Assembly: GCA_024640205.1 (NCBI GenBank)
Contig: JAHEFL010000025.1
Span: forward strand, 1-10,779
Origin: Flavobacteriales bacterium
GTDB lineage: Bacteria; Bacteroidota; Bacteroidia; Flavobacteriales_F; PHOS-HE28
Length of the DNA: 10,779 nt
Direction: 5' to 3'
The translations under genes and the position numbers were made by a program. Of this stretch, positions 6,952 to 10,779 are shown one piece after another (the stretch's first letter is position 1; every line of letters begins with the position of its first letter). A model generated the notes under the pieces. That model was given only the letters and a program-made list of their open reading frames with translations, searched no databases and was not told the origin of the DNA.

Positions 6952-7806
6952 ATGCTCCGTGCCTTCACACTAGCGCTCCTTTCGCTGATGCTTGCCGATG
7001 CCATGGCACAGCGCGGTCTCATGCAGCGCAAGCGCCCGGAACTCATTCCGCTGGAAGGCAAGGTCCGGCGTGGCGGTTTCTACTTCGGCCCCGGCCTCAC
7101 CTATACCCTGCCACGCTTCAACAACGAGGAGGAGACCATCCAACAGGGTCCGGACACTTCCTACTCCGTGACCTACGATCCCGAAGCGCGGTTCGGATTC
7201 TATTTCGAGGCCGGTTGGTTCTATGCCACCCGCGATCCGGTCATCCTGGACTATTGGGATGTGGGCCTTGCGTACAAGAACCTGCGCGGGGCCGAGTGCG
7301 CCGAAAGCTCCATGATCGTTGGGGATACCGGCGCGGTTTCGCTCACGGAGGGTTCGTTCGCGGAACGGCTCGTTACGCTGCACGCCAATGCGAACAAGTT
7401 CTTCCAGGTGAAGGATTACCAATTCATTCAATTAAGTCTGGGTGCGAACGTGGACTATCGCTTGGGCAGCAGCTATGAACACACCGGCGACTCCTTGCTC
7501 CATGCGCATGAATTCCCACCGGACCTTATCGGCCAGGTCCATGTGAAGCTGGGCTACGGTTTCAAGGTCACTGGCAGCTTACTCGTCATTCCGGCATTGG
7601 AGACCCCCGTGTTCAGCATCGTGCCGGAGGATCAGGGTTTCGGACAATTACAGTGGTTCAGCAGCGACTATCGCCCCATCATCCTCAGCGTGCGCTTCCT
7701 GTTCCTCAGGCCCCGCAAAGGCTTCGAATGTCCGCCGGTGATCAAGCATAACGCGTTCGAGAAACAGCGCACCAAGCAATATAAGCCGGACAGTTATCAC
7801 CCGTGA
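6952..7806 (+). CDS. Secreted, probably beta-rich outer-membrane protein of unknown function (284 aa)
   Basis: I recognise no named family. The N-terminus is a signal peptide: Arg3, a hydrophobic core at about 5-15, and probable cleavage at AMA-Q near residue 19. The mature part has several stretches of alternating aromatic/hydrophobic and polar residues, as in short outer-membrane beta-barrels: GGFYFGPGLTYTLPRF (41-56), FGFYFEAGWFYA (81-92), WDVGLAYKNL (102-111), FIQLSLGANVDYRLG (158-172), IGQVHVKLGYGFKVTGSLLVI (193-213) and IILSVRFLFL (243-252). The tail after 253 is basic and polar (FECPPVIKHNAFEKQR...) and would follow the last strand. The start was set at ATG 6952 because it places the signal peptide at the N-terminus; ATG 6931, preceded by AGGAGG, would add seven residues and is a real alternative. 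Its TGA overlaps the GTG of the next small gene. Outer-membrane location is inferred. Confidence 0.75.
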   Translation: MLRAFTLALLSLMLADAMAQRGLMQRKRPELIPLEGKVRRGGFYFGPGLTYTLPRFNNEEETIQQGPDTSYSVTYDPEARFGFYFEAGWFYATRDPVILDYWDVGLAYKNLRGAECAESSMIVGDTGAVSLTEGSFAERLVTLHANANKFFQVKDYQFIQLSLGANVDYRLGSSYEHTGDSLLHAHEFPPDLIGQVHVKLGYGFKVTGSLLVIPALETPVFSIVPEDQGFGQLQWFSSDYRPIILSVRFLFLRPRKGFECPPVIKHNAFEKQRTKQYKPDSYHP

Positions 7807-7973
7807 TCCTGATCTATTGGTTCCTTTTGCCGCTGGCGATCATCGGAGTTCTTTCGGCGATATGGAGTGCGTATCATAATCATCAGCGTCGGCTGATGGC
7901 CGAAGAGAAGTGGCGCCGGTTCATGGAAGAGCACCCTGGCGGAGATGCCGGATCCGAGCGAGAGGTTCGCTAA
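7803..7973 (+). CDS. Small single-pass membrane protein, 56 aa, GTG start
   Basis: The frame reads from GTG 7803 to TAA 7971-7973. The GTG shares bases with the preceding TGA (GTGA overlap), the arrangement typical of translationally coupled genes. Residues 2-22 are almost wholly hydrophobic (ILIYWFLLPLAIIGVLSAIW), a good transmembrane helix. A cytoplasmic-looking charged tail follows (HNHQRRLMAEEKWRRFMEEH, then GGDAGSEREVR) and is rich in Arg and Glu. The Arg-rich flank after the helix predicts N-out/C-in orientation. It fills nearly all the space between its neighbours, which argues that it is real. No homologue is recognised. It may assist the upstream envelope protein, but that is speculation. 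Its stop codon overlaps that of the convergent MBL-fold gene. Confidence 0.68.
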   Translation: MILIYWFLLPLAIIGVLSAIWSAYHNHQRRLMAEEKWRRFMEEHPGGDAGSEREVR

Positions 7974-8605
7974 CGCAGGAAAGGGTTCGATCTCCTTTCA
8001 TTACCGATCGTTGTGCTGGGGCCGTGGCCACAATGCACCGTTACGTGGTCGCCAAGTGGGAAGAGCATTTCCTTGATGCTGCGCAAGAGTGTGTCCAGGT
8101 CCCCGCCGGGCAGGTCGGTGCGACCGATGCTTTGCTTGAACAGCACATCACCGGAGATCACGAAAGAGCCTTCCTTGTGGTACAGGGCTATGTGTCCTGG
8201 TGAATGCCCCGGTACGAAAAGCACTTCCAGCCTGTGACCTCCAAGTTCGATCACCTCTTTATCCTCGATGTACCGTTGCGGATCGGGCGAGGGATCGCAA
8301 TGGATGCCATACAACTGGCCTTGCCTCGGGGCACCCTTCAGCAAGGGAAGATCGGCACGATGAAGCTCTGGAAGCAGACCATAGGCCTTGTGAACCCAAG
8401 CAACGCCGAGAACGTGGTCAATGTGCGCGTGTGTCAGCACAAGACGCACCGGCTTCAGCCCGTTATCATCCAGCCATGTGCTCAATTGCTTTTCCTCGGA
8501 GGCGTTCGAACAACCGGGATCGATCAGGATGGCATCTGAACCATCATGGACCACCCAGGTGTTCTCCTGGAAGGGATTGAACGTAAATCCTTTGACGTTG
8601 AGCAT
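7970..8605 (-). CDS. Metallo-beta-lactamase-fold hydrolase (glyoxalase II-like / YcbL-type)
   Basis: This 211-residue cytoplasmic hydrolase has the full binuclear metal site of the glyoxalase II branch of the MBL superfamily. The motifs are THAHIDH (His59, His61, Asp63, His64), VPGHSPGH (His134), SGDVLF (Asp153) and CGHGPSTTIGNERRSNPFL (His194). The DPG motif at Asp29-Gly31 is also conserved. It lacks the C-terminal substrate domain of true glyoxalase II (about 250-260 residues), so it fits the short YcbL-like group, whose members act on thioesters such as S-lactoylglutathione or related compounds; the real substrate is unknown. ATG 8605 begins the usual first strand (MLNVKGFTFNPFQENTWVV), so the start is good. 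It faces the TolB-like gene divergently across 71 bases and meets the small membrane-protein gene tail to tail. Confidence 0.93.
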   Translation of the reverse strand: MLNVKGFTFNPFQENTWVVHDGSDAILIDPGCSNASEEKQLSTWLDDNGLKPVRLVLTHAHIDHVLGVAWVHKAYGLLPELHRADLPLLKGAPRQGQLYGIHCDPSPDPQRYIEDKEVIELGGHRLEVLFVPGHSPGHIALYHKEGSFVISGDVLFKQSIGRTDLPGGDLDTLLRSIKEMLFPLGDHVTVHCGHGPSTTIGNERRSNPFLR

Positions 8606-8637
8606 GGTCGGAAAAAGCCCGAAATTCGCAGTATCAT

Positions 8638-8652
8638 GCCCCGGAATGGGGC
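8638..8652. other. Short inverted repeat in the divergent spacer
   Basis: GCCCC-GGAAT-GGGGC forms a perfect 5-bp GC-rich stem with a 5-base loop. It lies between the MBL start (8605) and the -7-like box of the TolB-like gene. It would fall in the MBL leader if transcription starts near 8650, or overlap the -33 region of the rightward promoter. It could be an operator half-site pair or chance; there is no T-run, so it is not a terminator. Confidence 0.3.
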
Positions 8653-8655
8653 GCG

Positions 8656-8662
8656 CAAAGTA
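8656..8662 (-). promoter_or_regulatory. Weak -7-like box, leftward, for the MBL gene
   Basis: The reverse strand reads TACTTTG, which is one base short of the TAnnTTTG consensus. It lies about 50 bases before the MBL ATG and abuts the rightward box TATCTTCA at 8665-8672, so the two promoters would exclude each other. This is a tentative call from one imperfect motif. Confidence 0.25.
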
Positions 8663-8664
8663 GC

Positions 8665-8672
8665 TATCTTCA
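8665..8672 (+). promoter_or_regulatory. -7-like box directly upstream of the TolB-like gene
   Basis: TATCTTCA, in the context TAGCTATCTTCAACG, differs from TAnnTTTG at two positions but shares the GCTATCTT core of the box at 2626. The GTG start codon follows after only 4 bases, so the transcript would begin at or within a base or two of the start codon and be leaderless. Confidence 0.4.
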
Positions 8673-8676
8673 ACGA

Positions 8677-10779
8677 GTGTCCCTGTTCCGCTTACTTCGT
8701 CAGACCCTGCTGTTGACCGCGTTGACGGGGCTTCTGGTCCCCAACGTTCTCGTGGCCCAGTTCTATTCGGGATCGCAACAGGAATACGGCAAGAACCGGG
8801 TGCAGTACCAGGAGTTCCTCTGGCAGAAATACGGTTTCCAGGAACTCGAGGTCTACTTCTACAAGGAGGGACGTGACCTGGCGCGGTATACCGCCCGATC
8901 TGCCGACCGGCAAAAGAAGGAGCTGGAGCGGGAATTCGATTTCGTGATCGATGAGCGCCTGCAGTTCATCGTCTACAACTCACTCACCGATTTCCGCCAG
9001 AGCAACATCGGCCTTACTGGCATCGAAGGCGACAACAACATCGGCGGCATGACCCGGATCGTGGGCACCAAGATCTTCGTATACTTCGAAGGCGACCACA
9101 CGCTGCTCGATCAGCAGATCCGTTCGGGCATCGCCCACGTCATCATCGACCAGATGATGTTCGGTGGCAACTGGCGCGATATGGTGCGCAGTTCCACGTT
9201 CATGAACCTGCCGGCATGGTATACCGATGGGGTGATCTCCTATCATGGCAGACCCTGGGACGCGGAATTGGTGAACAGGCTTCGGGACGGTATCCTGAGT
9301 GGGCGCTATGACAAGTTCAACCGACTGGAAGGGGAGGATTCCCGATTGATCGGTCATGCGATCTGGAAGTACGTGGCTGATGTGTATGGACCCAGCGTGA
9401 TCCCCAATATCCTTTACATGACGCGCGTGAGCCGCAACGCGGAGAGCGGATTCCTATTCGTCCTTGGTGTTTCGCTGAAGACCCTCACGGAGGAGTGCCT
9501 GGAGTACTATAAGAACCGCTTCGCCGAAGAGGATCGCATGCGCAAGGAGGTCCCCCTTGATCCGCTGCCCATCAAGACCCGGAAACATCGTACATACTCC
9601 CAGTTCAAGGAAAGCCCGGATGGACGATACCAGGCTTGGGTGAGCAATGAACTGGGCCAGTACAAGGTGTGGATCCTTGATACCGGGACCGGGAAATTGA
9701 AGCGGATCGTGAAGGGCGAGAAGAAATTGTCCCGGATCGTGGACCGGTCCTATCCGGTGCTGGCCTGGCATCCTTCCAGCCAAGCGCTGAGTTATGCGGT
9801 GGAGCGAAAAGGCGAATTGTACCTGAGGACCCATACGCTGGACGATGGTAAGACGACCGAGAAGCCGGTGTTCATGCTGAACAAGATCCTGAGCATGGAG
9901 TATTCACCGGACGGACGGAACATGGTCTTCAGTGCGGTACGCGAAGGGCGGACGGACCTCTACTACTATTATGTGATCGGCAATCGCCAGGAACAGCTTA
10001 CGGACGATCAGTTCGACGACCTCGACCCGCGGTTCGTGGATGACGGTCGGCGCATCATCTTTTCCAGCGACCGGCAGGATGACTCCTTGAGAACGTTCAC
10101 GGATGTGGCCATGGTGAACGGCTCCAAGGACATCTTCCTTTTGGATGTAAAGACGCGGTCACCCCTCCTTACACGTCTCACGAACTCGCCCGATGTGAAT
10201 GAGACAGCGCCCTCCCAATTCGACAGCACCAATTATGTGTTCCTCAGCGACATCGATGGTGTTCATGACCGCTTCCTTGTGCGCTATGACAGCACCATCA
10301 GCCACATCGACACTACGGTGCACTACCGCTACTTCACGGTGGAGGAGCGCCTCACCGAATTGAAGCGCTCGATCCTGGAACAGAACGTGAACGTGAAGCG
10401 GGGTCGATATACCCAGTTGCAATACAGCGATGGGAAATATCGGTTCTATGTGGGCCGCACCAGCGATGGGCTCAAGGCGCTATCCGGCAAAGCCTTACCG
10501 GACCTTGATGAGCAGGAAGCTGAACCAGGTTCGAACGGTGATCTGCGGACCGCGCCGGTGATCAAGGTCGATCCACAGCGGTCGCGCCCCGCCGGGTCGG
10601 ATGCGGTGGATGTCCGCGATTATGTGTTCATGGATGAGAACCAACGCACAGTGTCCAAAGGCCCGGATGGACAGGTGCGTACCGCACAGAAATTGGACAC
10701 CCTGGTCACATCGCCCGATACGACCGCGACGCAGCCGTTCGTCTATCCGGAGCAGCGGAACTACAATATCAACTTCACC
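8677..10779 (+). CDS. Large secreted TolB-like beta-propeller protein with degenerate peptidase-like N-terminal domain (3' end outside window)
   Basis: The frame is open for 701 codons from GTG 8677 to the window edge. Residues 1-27 form a signal peptide (Arg5, Arg8, Leu-rich core, cleavage near VLVA-QF). Residues about 30-300 resemble the gluzincin-type peptidase_MA-like domain found before some TolB propellers. At the expected zinc site the sequence is HVIID (154-158) rather than HExxH, and the downstream helix reads LPAWYTDGVISYH (178-190) rather than the usual PxWxxEGxAEY, so proteolysis is unlikely. From about residue 305 there are TolB/PD40-type repeats: SPDGRYQAWVSN, LAWHPSSQALSYA, YSPDGRNMVFSA (410-421) and LDPRFVDDGRRIIFSSDR (449-466), plus a less regular one near 490-528. 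Residues about 575-640 look polar and disordered. No ATG lies near the GTG, so the start rests on the signal peptide. Periplasmic or surface scaffold is the likely role; the partner is unknown. Confidence 0.85.
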   Translation, partial: MSLFRLLRQTLLLTALTGLLVPNVLVAQFYSGSQQEYGKNRVQYQEFLWQKYGFQELEVYFYKEGRDLARYTARSADRQKKELEREFDFVIDERLQFIVYNSLTDFRQSNIGLTGIEGDNNIGGMTRIVGTKIFVYFEGDHTLLDQQIRSGIAHVIIDQMMFGGNWRDMVRSSTFMNLPAWYTDGVISYHGRPWDAELVNRLRDGILSGRYDKFNRLEGEDSRLIGHAIWKYVADVYGPSVIPNILYMTRVSRNAESGFLFVLGVSLKTLTEECLEYYKNRFAEEDRMRKEVPLDPLPIKTRKHRTYSQFKESPDGRYQAWVSNELGQYKVWILDTGTGKLKRIVKGEKKLSRIVDRSYPVLAWHPSSQALSYAVERKGELYLRTHTLDDGKTTEKPVFMLNKILSMEYSPDGRNMVFSAVREGRTDLYYYYVIGNRQEQLTDDQFDDLDPRFVDDGRRIIFSSDRQDDSLRTFTDVAMVNGSKDIFLLDVKTRSPLLTRLTNSPDVNETAPSQFDSTNYVFLSDIDGVHDRFLVRYDSTISHIDTTVHYRYFTVEERLTELKRSILEQNVNVKRGRYTQLQYSDGKYRFYVGRTSDGLKALSGKALPDLDEQEAEPGSNGDLRTAPVIKVDPQRSRPAGSDAVDVRDYVFMDENQRTVSKGPDGQVRTAQKLDTLVTSPDTTATQPFVYPEQRNYNINFT

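Noticed and set aside
1..10779. Mobile element, CRISPR, tRNA, defence or toxin-antitoxin system
   Set aside because: I found no transposase or integrase motifs, no regularly spaced repeats, no tRNA-like cloverleaf and no known defence domains. The content is housekeeping and envelope genes.

Overview
The window looks like chromosomal DNA of a member of the Bacteroidota, most likely a fairly GC-rich Flavobacteriales-type lineage. Evidence: promoter-like TAnnTTTG boxes (the Bacteroidota -7 element) sit just upstream of several start codons, Shine-Dalgarno sequences are mostly absent, signal peptides end in A/S-Q, and the gene content (a kynU-kmo pair, a Bacteroidota-style UbiA-like membrane protein, a secreted TolB-like protein) fits that phylum. 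The taxonomic placement is inference; there is no rRNA or other marker gene in the window.

Layout. Positions 1-2523 (minus strand) hold most of gcvP, the glycine-cleavage P-protein, cut at its C-terminus by the window edge. A divergent 119-bp spacer with one -7-like box facing each way separates it from a plus-strand run: a secreted or membrane hypothetical protein (2643-3272), a UbiA-like membrane protein (3280-4155), kynureninase kynU (4215-5486) and kynurenine 3-monooxygenase kmo (5483-6835, ATGA overlap). Next come a signal-peptide-bearing, probably beta-rich outer-membrane protein (6952-7806) and, overlapping its stop codon, a 56-residue single-pass membrane protein (7803-7973) that is easy to miss. 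A minus-strand metallo-beta-lactamase-fold hydrolase (7970-8605) meets it tail to tail with overlapping stop codons. After a 71-bp divergent spacer, a large secreted protein with a degenerate peptidase-like domain and TolB-type beta-propeller repeats starts at GTG 8677 and runs off the right edge, open for 701 codons.

How the genes work together. KynU and Kmo are consecutive enzymes of tryptophan/kynurenine degradation. Kmo makes 3-hydroxykynurenine and KynU cleaves it to 3-hydroxyanthranilate plus alanine, the route used for de novo NAD synthesis in many Bacteroidota. The other pathway enzymes (tryptophan or indoleamine dioxygenase, formamidase, HaaO, NadC) are not in the window. The remaining genes are housekeeping (gcvP, MBL hydrolase) or envelope proteins of unknown role.

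I see no mobile element, CRISPR array, tRNA or rRNA, toxin-antitoxin pair or defence island. No stretch longer than about 120 bases lacks a gene. The most noteworthy signals are the recurring GCTATnTTTGGC-like box placed so close to start codons that transcripts would have nearly no leader, the unlisted 56-residue membrane protein, the UbiA homologue that keeps only its second Asp-rich motif, and the TolB-like protein with a destroyed HExxH site.
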